From: Euclidia mi
Taxonomy: Eukaryota > Arthropoda > Insecta > Lepidoptera > Erebidae
DNA length: 64,000 bases
Direction: 5' to 3'
NCBI GenBank assembly: GCA_944739405.2
Contig: OX123205.2
Span: 36,538,475-36,602,474, forward strand
Position 1 is the stretch's first letter; every line of letters begins with the position of its first letter. A program made the position numbers and the translations under genes. Positions 44,401 through 55,051 of this stretch are shown one piece after another. The notes under the pieces are model-generated. The model was not told the DNA's origin and did not search any database. It saw only the letters and a program-made list of their open reading frames with translations.

Positions 44401-44508
44401 GTGCTTCAGAGCGTCCTCACCGCAATGAGCGAAGGCCGCGACAAACACACTGTCGTGAGCATCATCCTCAAGGGCCTGGCGGACCTTGTTCTCCAAGATG
44501 AACAGTAA
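41445..44508 (+). CDS. Jockey ORF1, nucleic-acid-binding Gag-like protein (one frameshift)
   Basis: The first true ATG is 41445 (MPRRPSPSKG); the frame is open from 41358. The N-terminal third is low-complexity, rich in Ala, Ser, Pro and Arg. Then come twelve 20-residue repeats (GVSGHSNARPAAAPAPPLAA) at 42441-43180. An extra C near 42995-42998 moves the frame by one. The C-terminal third (43021-44508 frame) has EKKKPRFPPVIVEYLPNW, a PRE_C2HC-like region (AIRGLPSNATPEEVEEELRE), and three Cys/His knuckles (CHRCQKF, CVRCGEEH, CANCGGDH). It ends with a basic, Pro-rich tail. Known role: ORF1 proteins of this clade bind element RNA. The frameshift may be real or an assembly error in the repeat. Confidence 0.85.
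42441..43180 (+). repeat. 60-bp coding minisatellite in ORF1
   Basis: Twelve units of exactly 60 bp (61 in one). Units differ mainly at one codon, GCG or GGG (Ala or Gly). The order at the 3' side is GCG, GCG, GGG repeated, a 180-bp higher-order pattern that points to recent block duplication. Confidence 0.93.
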
Positions 44509-47200
44509 GCCCTTGAGGATTCTACATTGGAACGCCCGCGGCCTGAACAGAAAGGCCGCCCTACTCCGTCCTCTCCTGCAGGAACAAGACATAGACGTGG
44601 CGCTGATAAACGAGACGCACCTGGGACCTGCAGACCAACCACGATTCCCGGGTTTCCTCGTTTATCGGAGGGACGAGATATCGCCTGAAGGAAGGAGCTA
44701 CCGCGGACTGGCAGTGCTAATCAAGCGACGAGTCGTACACCAGCCGCTACCTACACCAGACTTCAATACCGTGTACACGCTGGGTGTCGAAGTGCACCTA
44801 GGCGGTGCCAACCTCCACCTCCACGCCGCTTACAAGCCGCCCGCTACATCGCCAGACGTCGCAGAGCTGCGATCGCTAGTAAGCGTCTCGCACCCTGTCA
44901 TCATAGCGGGCGACTTAAACTGTAAGCACCCAGCGTGGAACTCGTCGAACACCAACCACGCTGGTGTACGACTATTTAAAGACGCCGAGACGTACGATTA
45001 TGTGGTCGCGGGACCGGAGGTACCCACACACTACCCGGACGACCCCACACTGATGCCCGACGTACTGGACATTCTCGTACACAACGAGACGCACTGCCAG
45101 ATACAGCAGGAGGTGCTCGGCGACGAGCTGTTGTCGGACCACCAACCTGTACTCGTCGTCATCCAACAGCAGCTGACCCGCGTAGTCCCTCAAGCGCCAC
45201 GTCTCAAAACGGACTGGTCAAAATTCACAGAAACGATGGAGACCACTACACCGACTCGCCCGATCAACTCCGCGGCCGACGTCGAAACGCTCGCGGCCGA
45301 GCTCGCCGACGCAATCAAGGGCGCCCTTGTGACCGCTACAACACCCGTCACCACCCAGAGGAGGCTACCCCCTCTGCCGGCACACATCCAGCGAATGATC
45401 GCGGACAAGAGGCGTCTTAGAAGGCAGTGGCAGAGCTCACGATGCCCCACATTGAAAGCCAGACTAAACCGGCTCGCGGAGAGAGTGAAGGACGAGTTGA
45501 GGACCTACACCGCCGAGAGCTGGGAGCGCTTTATCGACGACTCCAGCGACGACTGGCCGTCTATACATCGGCTATGTCGTCGCCTCACTAACACCCCAGC
45601 TCCGGTGCGCCCGCTACTACACGCCGACGGGACGCCGAGGTACAAAGCAGCAGACCGCGCGGCCATACTCGCTGAGCATTTAGAGAGCGTGTTCGCGCCG
45701 AACCCGACTGCTGACACGGAACACACCGCAGCAGTCGAGAAACACCTTCGAGACTACTTCGCCACGCCGATAGCTCCCGACGAGGACCCCATCCACTTCT
45801 CCCCCGGCATGGTGCAACGAATTATTCGGCAGACCCAGCCCCGGAAGGCTCCTGGGGCGGATGGGATACCGAACACAGCGCTGCGCCGCCTGCCGCACCG
45901 TACCGTGGCAGCGCTGGCGCGCCTGTTTACGGGGATCGTCCGCACAGGCGTCTTCCCTACATGCTGGAAGGAGGGACGCATAATTATGTTGCCCAAGCCG
46001 GGCAAGAACATATTGAAGCCTGAGAGCTATCGGCCGATCACTTTGCTGCCCACCATCTCGAAGGTGTTCGAAAAACTCCTGCTGCGGCACCTCACACCGC
46101 ACATCACGCCCAGACCTGAGCAGTTCGGGTTCCGCGCCGAACACTCAACCACATTGCAACTGTCGAGGGTACTGCACCGGATAGCGGCGGCGCGTAACAA
46201 ACGCGAGCACGCCGTGGCAGTATTCCTCGACATGGAGAAAGCATTCGACCGAGTATGGCATTCCGGTCTGCTGTATAAGCTCTCGACCTCAACAGCGCCC
46301 CGCCGCATCGTGAAAACGGTCTCCTCGTTTCTGTGCGACAGGAAATACCGAGTGGTGGTGGAGAGAGAGGTCTCAGACCTCCACCCTATCGCCGCCGGAG
46401 TCCCGCAGGGCTCGTGTCTCTCGCCTGTGCTCTACTCGCGTTTCACCGACGACATCCCTGTCGCCGAAGGCGCTGAATTAGCCCTGTACGCTGACGACGC
46501 GGCGTACATCACCACAAGCATCAACGCCTACCACGCCGCGTCTAAGATGCAGCGTACCCTCCAGCTTCTCCCACACTGGCTGTCACAATGGCGGCTGTCG
46601 GTAAACGTGGGTAAGTCACAGGCGATACTTTTCAGCTCCAAGAGAGACCACCCACCACCACTCCAGCTCCAGGATGACTTCATCCCCTGGACAAGGACGG
46701 CGAAGTACCTGGGGGTCACACTAGACCGCCTACTCACTATGGAGTCACACGTCCGTAGAGTCGTCGCGCAGGTACGCGCGACTAGGGCACTACTGCGTCC
46801 AGCGCTCACATCCCGCCTCCCGCTGCGCGTGAAACTGGGGGTGTACAAAACATATGTACGCTCCCGGCTCACCTACGCCGCACCTGCCTGGTACGCGCTC
46901 ACTAGCGAAACCAACCGGGCCCGCCTCCGAGCGCAACAGTCGCTCACCCTCCGTACCGCGGTAGGTGCGCCACGCACCGTCCGCAACGCCGTCATACAGC
47001 GGGACACGCGTATGGAGAGCTTGGACGCCTACATCCGCCGCCTGTCCGTGGGGATGTTTGAGCGTGCCGACGCCTCGGCCTGGGACCACGTCCGAGACCT
47101 GGCCCCCTGGCACGCTCGCCCCCCGGACAAGAAGAAGCTGCCGCGAGATCTGCTCGCGTCGCCCGATGACTCCACGGACAACACGGTCACCCCCAGGTGA
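44498..47200 (+). CDS. Jockey ORF2, endonuclease-reverse transcriptase
   Basis: About 900 residues, uninterrupted. ATG 44498 overlaps the ORF1 stop (ATGAACAGTAA), typical of re-initiation coupling. The apurinic-type endonuclease has LHWNARGL, INETHL, AGDLNCKHPAWNS and LLSDHQPV. The RT has KAPGADGIP, YRPITLLPTISKVFEKLL, EQFGFRAEHSTT, VFLDMEKAFDRVW, GVPQGSCLSPVLY and LYADDAAY (catalytic YADD). The C-terminal region ends with the SLDAYIRRLSVGMFERADAS segment also present in the truncated copy at 26355. All catalytic residues expected from the family are visible, so the protein could be functional. Cytoplasmic translation and nuclear target-primed insertion are the known mode of the family. Confidence 0.93.
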   Translation: MNSKPLRILHWNARGLNRKAALLRPLLQEQDIDVALINETHLGPADQPRFPGFLVYRRDEISPEGRSYRGLAVLIKRRVVHQPLPTPDFNTVYTLGVEVHLGGANLHLHAAYKPPATSPDVAELRSLVSVSHPVIIAGDLNCKHPAWNSSNTNHAGVRLFKDAETYDYVVAGPEVPTHYPDDPTLMPDVLDILVHNETHCQIQQEVLGDELLSDHQPVLVVIQQQLTRVVPQAPRLKTDWSKFTETMETTTPTRPINSAADVETLAAELADAIKGALVTATTPVTTQRRLPPLPAHIQRMIADKRRLRRQWQSSRCPTLKARLNRLAERVKDELRTYTAESWERFIDDSSDDWPSIHRLCRRLTNTPAPVRPLLHADGTPRYKAADRAAILAEHLESVFAPNPTADTEHTAAVEKHLRDYFATPIAPDEDPIHFSPGMVQRIIRQTQPRKAPGADGIPNTALRRLPHRTVAALARLFTGIVRTGVFPTCWKEGRIIMLPKPGKNILKPESYRPITLLPTISKVFEKLLLRHLTPHITPRPEQFGFRAEHSTTLQLSRVLHRIAAARNKREHAVAVFLDMEKAFDRVWHSGLLYKLSTSTAPRRIVKTVSSFLCDRKYRVVVEREVSDLHPIAAGVPQGSCLSPVLYSRFTDDIPVAEGAELALYADDAAYITTSINAYHAASKMQRTLQLLPHWLSQWRLSVNVGKSQAILFSSKRDHPPPLQLQDDFIPWTRTAKYLGVTLDRLLTMESHVRRVVAQVRATRALLRPALTSRLPLRVKLGVYKTYVRSRLTYAAPAWYALTSETNRARLRAQQSLTLRTAVGAPRTVRNAVIQRDTRMESLDAYIRRLSVGMFERADASAWDHVRDLAPWHARPPDKKKLPRDLLASPDDSTDNTVTPR

Positions 47201-47671
47201 CCGCCGCCCCCACAACATTACACTCCATTCCCTCTGTTGCAGGTGACCGCCCCTATCCGCGCGACATCTGCGCGTATGATCAGCATACGTGCATCATGTG
47301 CGCGCGCGGGCGACCACCGCAACAGCGGACGCCTATAACAAGACGCCTACACACCCACTACACCACACACCTACACACATCGACATCCACAGGGCCGCAC
47401 ACTAGTAAGTCGCTGTCCGCGTCGCTGGCTTCACGGAGCTGGGCCTCCCTCGGTTCGCCGGGGGTCTCACCCGGCTCGTGTTGACCGCCCGGACGGCGTG
47501 AAGACCGAAGCGGCCCTGTAAACAACGACGACGACACTCACAGGGCACACATAGCCCACCCCAAACACCTGCCCTTTATTTAAGGGGCAGCGACGATCCC
47601 GCAGGCTGAGGGCACATCGCCCTGAACCCGCTTCCGCCAACCCTCTAGGGGGTTGCGTGAGGACCCGACTG
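47201..47671 (+). other. Jockey 3' UTR with stem-loops
   Basis: Stem-loops CTGCCCTTTATTTAAGGGGCAG-like (47568-47590), AGGGCACATCGCCCT (47608-47622) and CAACCCTCTAGGGGGTTG (47638-47655). The truncated copy at 26355-27095 keeps the same order with different bases. There is no A-rich tail. Confidence 0.75.
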
Positions 47672-47919
47672 TTGAAATCGTCAGCGTGTGCATCTTTGAG
47701 TTCGCAAGAGAACTCTTCTTGTTTCTATTTAACGTTGCAAAAGTCTATAAAACTGTTCTTTTCAGAACAACAACAAAAGTCCTTGAACAGTCCTTGTCAG
47801 GACTATTATCACTGTTTCTATTTAAGCACTTAAGTCCTTTTCAGGGCTGTGTGTATCCATGTTTCTATTTACACATCACAAAAGTCACTGTAGGCACTGC
47901 TAGGTATAGGATAGCTACA
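47672..47919 (-). repeat. Gypsy copy 2, 3' LTR, second segment
   Basis: Resumes the LTR after the Jockey duplication and ends GATAGCTACA. On the minus strand the tract GAAGGGGAGTAC precedes it. Confidence 0.9.
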
Positions 47920-47929
47920 GTACTCCCCT

Positions 47930-48966
47930 TCAAGCGAAGCGTACCGGCAGCTTGATGGTGCGACCGGAACGTGTTGTTTTGATGTCCGTTTGCGGCGGCG
48001 GCGTCGGCGTCGTAGAGTTCGCCGGCGCAGGTACTTGTTGTTTGGTAAGGTTATAATGCGGTAAGGTAACTTCGGTTTCCTTGGTAACGGTAAGGTTATT
48101 GGTTTTCTGGGTAATGGTAATGTTGCTTGAAGGTAATATGTTGTTATGCTTTGCTGGTATATTATCACTATCTTCTAATACGACGTAAGCAGGTTTCAGT
48201 CGATCGATTGAAATGTTTGCTTGTCGGTCCGGTAATTGTACACAATACACTTTGTCTGTTCGGCTTATAACCTTGTAGGGTCCTTCGTAGGGTGTCTGTA
48301 GTGGCTTACGCACTGAATCTACTCGAACGAACACGTGACTGCAATTGAGTAGGTCTTTATGCACGAAAATATTTCTATTATTATTATGATGCTCGGTGAA
48401 TGCTTGAGGTTTGTTGCTATGAATGATTTCACGTAGCTTCTCGACGTAGGTATAATCCATAGCTGTAGGTGTGTATGCGCTTGATGTGAAAAAATCTCCT
48501 GGTAGGCGTAAAATGCATCCGTAGGTTAATTCAGCGGGACTCACGCCGGTGTCAGTGCGCAGAGCGGCGCGTAATCCCAATAATATTGTAGGTATTTCGT
48601 CGATCCACGAGCGCGTGTCGGTGAGCTTTGCGCGTAATGCATTTTTGAGTGAGCGATGCCAACGTTCGATGATTCCATTGCTTTGCGGGTGGTAAGGAGT
48701 AGTTCGATTTTTCTTGATACCCATTAGTTTCATGAGGTTTTGAAATAGTTGGCTCTCGAACTGTCGACCTTGATCTGATGTTAGTGTAGCCGGGCATCCG
48801 AAGCGAGATATCCAATGTTGATAGACGATGTTCGCTATTCGATCAGCTGTTATTTCCTCTGTAGGTACGGCCTCAGGCCATCTCGTAAAACGGTCAATCA
48901 TAGTTACGAGATATCGATGACCTTGACCAGTTGTAGGTAGCGGTCCAACGATGTCTATGTGTACGT
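47930..48966 (-). CDS. Gypsy copy 2 integrase, C-terminal part
   Basis: Catalytic core and C-terminal domain: D in VHIDIVGPLP (at the hAT junction), TSDQGRQFES, and E in NGIIERWHRSLK. It is nearly identical to copy 1. The frame reads on from pol at 50173 if the hAT is skipped. It ends VRFA at the LTR edge. As it stands the hAT prevents expression as one protein. Confidence 0.85.
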
Positions 48967-50164
48967 CTAAGACTATAGAATAAAAGGCAGACAGAGCGCG
49001 CGGAACACTTGCGTGAGGCCACTAAAGCAAATACAAAATTGAAAAGCGAATACAAACTCGACTCAGTGCGCTGCGAAGCATCGCACAGTTCACACGCCAC
49101 GATCGATCCAGCTTTTAAATTCATAAAAAGCCGTCTTGCGTTTTTAAACATTGTAAAAGTTGTTTCTAAAAGCAAATACGGGAAGATGGAATATATTCTT
49201 ACAGATAACTATGGATTATTTGACCGTTTTATAATATTATTTCGATAAAATTCGTATTTCTGCAGAAAATATGTAAGTGTTGCCAGTTTACGTCGACACC
49301 GTTTTCCCTGAATTAGGGAAAATGCACTTGTCAATTGATTATGTAGGTAATAATGATTGTCATGTTAATGAAAAATACATTAACGTATTGTAAAAGTAAC
49401 TATTGTAGATTATATTTTTTCTTATAAATATACTAATAGGATTTCCATTAGTATTTACATTGTTTTGAGTTCGATCCCCAAACGATCCAAATATTCGTGT
49501 ACACGCGGCTACTTGTCAAGCTATACACTTTGACCTTTGTACCGTTCTTATGGCGTAGGGAATAAGTATCAAAATCGTACTTCGACTATTTAGCTTGACT
49601 TGGCGCCGTGTGTACATTAAGTACAGAAACAGAAATTATTGATTGTAGCTATTATTTATTTTTAATTGCAATTTTTTTGGTTACGATTTATGATTATGAT
49701 ATTCATAATTTATTGTATGCATGACAAAATGTTTTTAGCTAATTAATATTTATGACGCAAGCCTATCTATTTATTTCTCAATTTACGAATAAAATTAGTT
49801 AAAACTTAACTCGGAGCCTACATTTTTTAAGAAATGTATTTATAAAAGCATACTTTAATGGTATTTTTTATTTGAATAATTTTCACAACAGCATTACATA
49901 TTAAAAGCATTAATTAAATCTATGGTAAATTCTTCAAAACCACAAACGAATATAAAATATTACCTATGTAATATTTTTATATTCGTTTGCAAAAACTATA
50001 TGCAAAATAGTGGGAGATTATTCATAATCTGGCAACTTTACACACACATAGACGCGCGTGTCCGTACAGTGCCAGTCGCCAAATGTCACGCACACATAGC
50101 TGTCAACGTGCCTCACTTAGTTGGACGAATACGCTACATCTGGTTCTTGTTTGTTAAATCTGTG
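48967..50164. mobile_element. hAT-like non-autonomous element in the integrase gene
   Basis: Flanked by GTGTACGT (48959-48966, 50165-50172). Copy 1 shows the empty site. Ends CTAAGACTATAG and, inverted, CACAGATTTAAC are only partly alike. 1198 bp with no transposase. Confidence 0.7.
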
Positions 50165-50172
50165 GTGTACGT

Positions 50173-52385
50173 GTTGAAAACGATCGGTTGGCGGGAAAGA
50201 TGCGATGCTTGAATGGGTGTGACGATGTATCTTGCTTTTCTGACATTCAATACAGGTTCGCGTCCAGCGGCTGATATCTGCATTCATTGAAGGCCAGAAG
50301 TATTTCTGTGTTGTGAGCTTGCGAGTTGTACGGGTACCAGGATGACTTATGTTGTGAACGTTGTTAAAAACTTCTTTTCTGTATGGCTCGGGGATGTATG
50401 GGCGAATTTGTGACGTAGATGTTTCACAATATAGTTCGATGTCAGTATTAGGTATTGTTATTTTCTTGAGCGCGAGGTGATCGTCGCGTAGTAATTGTTG
50501 TATAGTGCTGTCTCTTTCTTGCGCTGTTGCTATGTCGTTGTAGTTGATAGCGGACGGGCAAGTTATGGTTGCTATGCGACTAAGGGCGTCTGCGACGATA
50601 TTTTGTTTACCGCTTACGTGCCTTATATCGGTGGAGAAAGCGGAAATGAATAATAATTGTCTCGTTCGCTTCGGTGTCTCGGTGGTGGAGTTGATCTTGC
50701 TCATTGCGAATGTTAGCGGCTTGTGATCGGTGAATATAATGAGATGACGTCCTTCGAAAATTTTTCGGAAATGTTTGACGGCCATGTAAATAGCTAGTAA
50801 TTCTCGATCATAGGTAGAATACTTCAGTTGCGCGTCGTTGAATTTCTTAGAGAAGTATCCGAGCGGCTGCCATGTTTCGTTTAAGTATTGTTGAATTACG
50901 GCACCGGCTGATGTGTCCGATGCGTCACAGAATAGAGCGAGTGTTGCGTGGTGAGATGGATGAGCAAGTAAAGCTGCGGTGATGATGCTTGCTTTACATT
51001 GTTCAAAGGCTTGTGTTGCTTCGTCGGACAATGTGATTGCAGTTTTATCTCGTTTCTTCACGTTGTGTAGGTATGAATTCAATGGTGCTTGTAGTGAGGC
51101 GGCGTTGGGAATGTGATCGCGGTAGAAATTTAACATTCCTAGGAATCTCCGTAGTTCTTCTATTGTCTTGGGTTTGGGGTAATCAGTGATAGCTTTGATC
51201 TTTTGTTCGGGAGGCTTGATACCATCTTTTGATACATGATAACCGAGGAACTGAACTTCGGACTTGCCTAGGTTGCATTTAGCGGGGTTGATGGTGATAC
51301 CATGTTCTTCTAATCTCTTCAGGACGGTGTGGAGGTGTTCTCGATGCTGGGTCTCGTGTTCCGAAGCGATTAGTATATCATCTATGAATGGATATACGAA
51401 ATCTAGTCCTCGCAGTACTTCGTGAATGTAACGTTGAAACGTTTGTCCTGCGTTCTTCAAACCGGGACACATTCGCGGGAATTCAAATAAACCCATTGGT
51501 GTGATAATAGCGGTTTTCTCGATGTCCTCTTCTCTTATGCTCAGTTGTTGGTAGGCTCGGTTGAGGTCTATTGTTGAGAAGATAGTCTTGCCTGAGAGAT
51601 GATGTGTGAAATCTTTGACGCGTGGAACGGGATAGCGATCGGGTTTTGTGATAGCGTTGAGTCGCCGATAGTCTCCGCAGACTCGAATGTCACCATTCTT
51701 CTTCGGGACGATGTGAAGCGGTGATGACCATGGACTCTTGCTTGGCCTGCATAACCCTTGTTCAATCATATTTTCAAACTCTTTCTTCACGATTTCATAT
51801 CGGTGCGGTGGTATGGGGCGAGCGCGGCTATGTATTGGTGGGCCTTCTGTTTCAATGTAGTGTTGCACGTTGATAGAAGAGCTTAACTGCATTGAAGTGA
51901 GACGTGTGATGCCGGGATATTGCGCTAAAATGTCGTGATATGACTGTGACTTGTCGATGGTGTACACTGTAGGCATGTTTGAAATGCGAACTGGGGCGTT
52001 GACCTTGAGATTCGTGACGCCGTCGATCAATCTCTTGTTTTTCAAATCGACGATAAGTTGGTGATGTTTGAGAAAGTCAGCGCCGAGTATAGGTCTTGAA
52101 ACGTCGGCGACAATGAACTTCCATTTATATGGGCGTCGTAGGTTGAAGTCGAGCGTTAATGTTTTCTCACCGTACGTAGCTATAGTTGTGTTGTTAGCCG
52201 CATATAGTTGGAACGATAGTGGCGTTGCGACTTGTCCTTTCTTTCTAGGTAGTACGGATATGTTCGCACCCGTGTCGACCAGGAAAGATATGTTGGAGTT
52301 ACGATCTGTTATGTATAGGCGGTGTGAGTTTTCGTGAACGCCAGAGTCCGCCTCCGCTAACGTTCGGCCTAGTTTTCCGACTTCT
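50173..52385 (-). CDS. Gypsy copy 2 protease, RT, RNase H and integrase zinc finger
   Basis: Open on the minus strand from about 52385. Protease FLVDTGANISVLP (near 52280). RT GDYRRLNAITKPDRYPVPRV, STIDLNRAYQQLSI and FIDDILIAS. RNase H FCDASDTSAGAV and FTDHKPLTFA. Integrase zinc-binding HPGTRTTRK...CIECQKSK. It starts in a different frame from gag and overlaps the gag end (TAG at 52369), so pol is expressed by frameshifting as in other Gypsy elements; the first codon is not an ATG. It is cut at 50173 by the hAT. Confidence 0.9.
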
Positions 52386-53256
52386 TATTGAATCTGCAAG
52401 GTGACGTGCAGCGTCGAGCTTGTTCTTTGAAACGTCGATGATAATAGCAGAAAGGTGATGGTGATGAGTCTCGACTGCGTTGTTGCGATGGACTTCGGTT
52501 GTAAGACGGGTAGCGGTTGCGGCGGTAACCGTTGTATTGGCTGTGCGGTGGTCTTGATTTCAATTCGGCTATTTCTAATGATAACTTGCGTAGTTCGGTG
52601 ACAAGGAATTGTAGGTCGGCTGTCTGAGTTGGTGGTGATGTCGGTGAGGTTATCGTTTGGACGGCTGAGATGTGAGGTGCAGCTGGTGGCGTCTGTTCCA
52701 TCATTTTGTCGGCGAGTAACGCTAACTCTTCTAACGACGACTTAGTTGCGAAGGTCTCGCTGACGGCAAGCACAGAACGTATGTGTGGTGGAAGGTGGTT
52801 GGTCCACATGAGTCGCAGCGTACTGTCTGGAACTTTGTCTGTAGCGAGGTTTCTCATACGCCGGAGTAGTTGGGTCGGCTTCTGATCGCCGAGTTCCATC
52901 TCTGACAGCAGTTTTTGGAACTGGCGGCTGTCGGACTCCTCATAGGCAGATATGAGACGCTCTTTTATCGCCTTGTACTGGTCTTGCTCTGGTGGGTTGT
53001 ATAGAAGGTCGGTGATCTGCTCGATGTCTTGGCGTTCCAGCTGTGCGATTACCATCTGAGCGAGCTGGGCTTGGCTTTTCTTCAGGTCGTTGGTGGCGGC
53101 TCCGAAACTGATAAACCACAGACGTGGTCGATCACGCCAGAATGGTGGGATACGCATGGTTAGCGATATGCCACCAATTTCAGCTTGAGTGACGGTGTTG
53201 ATTGATGTAGAGTTGAGTGAGCTGGCCGGGATAGAATTTTCTTGCTGTTGTGACAT
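52369..53256 (-). CDS. Gypsy copy 2 gag
   Basis: 295 residues from ATG 53256 (MSQQQENSIPASSLNS) to TAG. The capsid region is IPPFWRDRPRLWFISFGAAT to LMWTNHLPPHIRSVLAVSET. A C-terminal Cys/His segment follows, CYYHRRFKEQARRCTSPCRF, the variant knuckle seen in this Gypsy group. Intact. Confidence 0.9.
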   Translation of the reverse strand: MSQQQENSIPASSLNSTSINTVTQAEIGGISLTMRIPPFWRDRPRLWFISFGAATNDLKKSQAQLAQMVIAQLERQDIEQITDLLYNPPEQDQYKAIKERLISAYEESDSRQFQKLLSEMELGDQKPTQLLRRMRNLATDKVPDSTLRLMWTNHLPPHIRSVLAVSETFATKSSLEELALLADKMMEQTPPAAPHISAVQTITSPTSPPTQTADLQFLVTELRKLSLEIAELKSRPPHSQYNGYRRNRYPSYNRSPSQQRSRDSSPSPFCYYHRRFKEQARRCTSPCRFNKKSEN

Positions 53257-53397
53257 GTTGAGAGTTGTGGAGCAGGGATTTGTCGACTATGTTGGTACTA
53301 TGGTTGAATGAAGAATATTGCAGTTTTTCGGTGGCTTGATGGGCAGAGCTTTTCCGTTCTTGATTTGTACTTCTTGTGTTCCGGAGAGGGTCACCAC
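53257..53397 (-). other. Gypsy copy 2 leader with primer binding site
   Basis: The LTR ends CCAAA on the minus strand and is followed by GTGGTGACCCTCTCCGGAAC; TGGTGACC is the likely start of the primer binding site. Confidence 0.65.
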
Positions 53398-54585
53398 TTT
53401 GGAGAGATTTGGAGAATGAAGGTATGGTATGTAGAAATGATATTCTTGACTCCAGGATTCAGAATAATTTATTTATAATTTAGTGCTGTTTATATACAAA
53501 ATGTACAACTAGGCTGAGCCAATCCAAATGCAGATAAATAGAAATGTAAAATGATCAAAACAATCAACCAATTAATTTAAAGTACAATCGGCCAATAATA
53601 TTTGAGTTGAGTTTACGTAAGTAATCCGCCAGGTGGTTCATACGTCGCGCGAGCGTTTTCCCGCGCAAACGGGAACATACTTATACTGGTGGCATAAGCG
53701 CGGCGGCTCCATCAGTGATGGGTAGCACACTCTTTCAAAATGAGTATTGTGCGAGTCACTCTTTTTCCGAAGTGTGCTAGCACACTGTGGTAGCACGAAT
53801 GAGGCGAGGCCGCGAGGTGTTGGTGGCACAGTGAGTGTGTGCGTACACGTAGTGTGCCGCACTCAGGCGACATCGCACCGTGTGTCGTGAGTGACACGGC
53901 ACACATTGGCACACGCTCAGAACATGGCACATTTTGACATTATTCGCCTCGCCGACTCACTGCTTGTTAAGACATATTTGAAATGAGTAACTTACTGTAA
54001 TATGCTTTGAGATTTGTAATATTCATATAATAACTTGAGCATATAGTAAATATAATTATTTTTTTTTCTGCATCTCGTTTATCAAAGCACGAAAGTAATA
54101 AATAACTCAAGCAACATCGAGTGTGCCCCAACTGTGCTGTGTGCTAGCACGTCAAAATAAAAAGAGGGAGTAACTCACCTCACCGAAGTGAGTCAATACA
54201 AGTGTGCTAGCACATGTGCTGAGTACCCAACACTAGGCTCCATTTGCCGGTCACTCGTCGAGCGAAGACGTCGTGCGTTCGCGCGTCAGCGGGCACGGCG
54301 CGCGTCGACGCAATAATATTTGCAGAGCGAAGATTTCTTGAAATCGTCAGCGTGTGCATCTTTGAGTTCGCAAGAGAACTCTTCTTGTTTCTATTTAACG
54401 TTGCAAAAGTCTATAAAACTGTTCTTTTCAGAACAACAACAAAAGTCCTTGAACAGTCCTTGTCAGGACTATTATCACTGTTTCTATTTAAGCACTCAAG
54501 TCCTTTTCAGGGCTGTGTGTATCCATGTTTCTATTTACACATCACAAAAGTCACTGTAGGCACTGCTAGGTATAGGATAGCTACA
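53398..54585 (-). repeat. Gypsy copy 2, 5' LTR, interrupted by a hAT
   Basis: 53398-53712 plus 54236-54585. Closely matches the 3' LTR segments of copy 2, including GAAATCGTCAGCGTGTGCAT, which differs from copy 1. Confidence 0.9.
53713..54235. mobile_element. hAT MITE in the 5' LTR
   Basis: Flanked by GGCTCCAT (53705-53712, 54236-54243). Ends CAGTGATGGGTAGCAC and, inverted, TAGTGTTGGGTACTCA, the classic hAT start. 523 bp, with repeated TGTGCTAGCACA-like motifs. The empty site is at 41171-41190. Confidence 0.88.
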
Positions 54586-54589
54586 ATAC

Positions 54590-55051
54590 ATTTGAAAAAT
54601 AAAAATCAGGGACGCGGTATTAAAATGCGATTTAAAAAAGTCGTGGGAATAAAAATTTCGCTGATGCTGATACAGTATAGCGTAACGTGTTAAATTATAT
54701 TAATATATAAAATAATCTAAAATGATGAGTGAAACTAGCGATGATGACTGTACTTTAACACCAGAAGAGTTAAATCAACAAGTGATTATGCAGAATTCAA
54801 TCTATTCCTGTTCATTTCTATGTCTCCTAAGTAATATGTGTTCTCACTGCTGTGGTGAAAAGTTATGTGTGCTACACGAGAGCAAAGTTTTTTGTATCTC
54901 GTGCTGTTGAGTCCCTCACCACGCTCAGGATTCTAACTTTGATTCACTCGCTACGCTCGTGAATCAATCATAGAATCCTTCGCTTGGTCGGGACTCAAAA
55001 TCAGCACTCGAAACAAAAAACAACTTTGCTCTCTTGTTGCACAAATAACTA
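54590..55051 (-). other. Transib 5' subterminal region
   Basis: Sequence between the Gypsy copy 2 flank and the right TIR. A short plus-strand open frame (54722-54910) has no recognisable domain. Contains the nested hairpin at 54909-54996. Confidence 0.6.
54909..54996. repeat. Nested hairpin near the Transib right end
   Basis: Three arms pair around one centre: GAGTCCC with GGGACTC, GGATTCTA with TAGAATCC, and GATTCAC with GTGAATC. Confidence 0.85.

Larger units (their letters stand above)
41286..47671 (+). mobile_element. Full-length Jockey-clade non-LTR retrotransposon
   Basis: Flanked by the 13-bp duplication TTGAAATCGTCAG (41273-41285, 47672-47684). 6386 bp, strongly GC-rich against an AT-rich setting. 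It has a 5' UTR (41286-41444), ORF1, an overlapping ORF2 and a 3' UTR with stem-loops and no poly(A). ORF2 is intact. The only visible lesion is one extra C in the ORF1 tandem repeat. It lies in the Gypsy 3' LTR, opposite in orientation. Confidence 0.92.
40864..54585 (-). mobile_element. Gypsy LTR retrotransposon copy 2
   Basis: Flanked by ATAC (40860-40863, 54586-54589). Minus strand: 5' LTR (54585-53398, holding a hAT), gag, protease-RT-RNase H-integrase, 3' LTR (47919-40864, holding a full Jockey element). The integrase is split by a hAT at 48967-50164. Apart from these insertions no frame break was found in gag or pol, so this copy is younger than copy 1. It has no env-like frame. Confidence 0.92.

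Noticed and set aside
37678..53256. Possible endogenous retrovirus with env
   Set aside because: Neither Gypsy copy has a frame between integrase and the 3' LTR, so these are LTR retrotransposons.
25766..54693. A 100-150 codon plus-strand open frame repeated in each Gypsy LTR (25766, 27091, 38807, 47653, 54244)
   Set aside because: It lies antisense within the LTR and is repeated only because the LTR is. No start context, domain or splice support.
54722..54910. Cys-rich 62-codon open frame in the Transib 5' region
   Set aside because: Too short, opposite in strand to the transposase and no family match. It could be chance; kept only as a note in the subterminal region.
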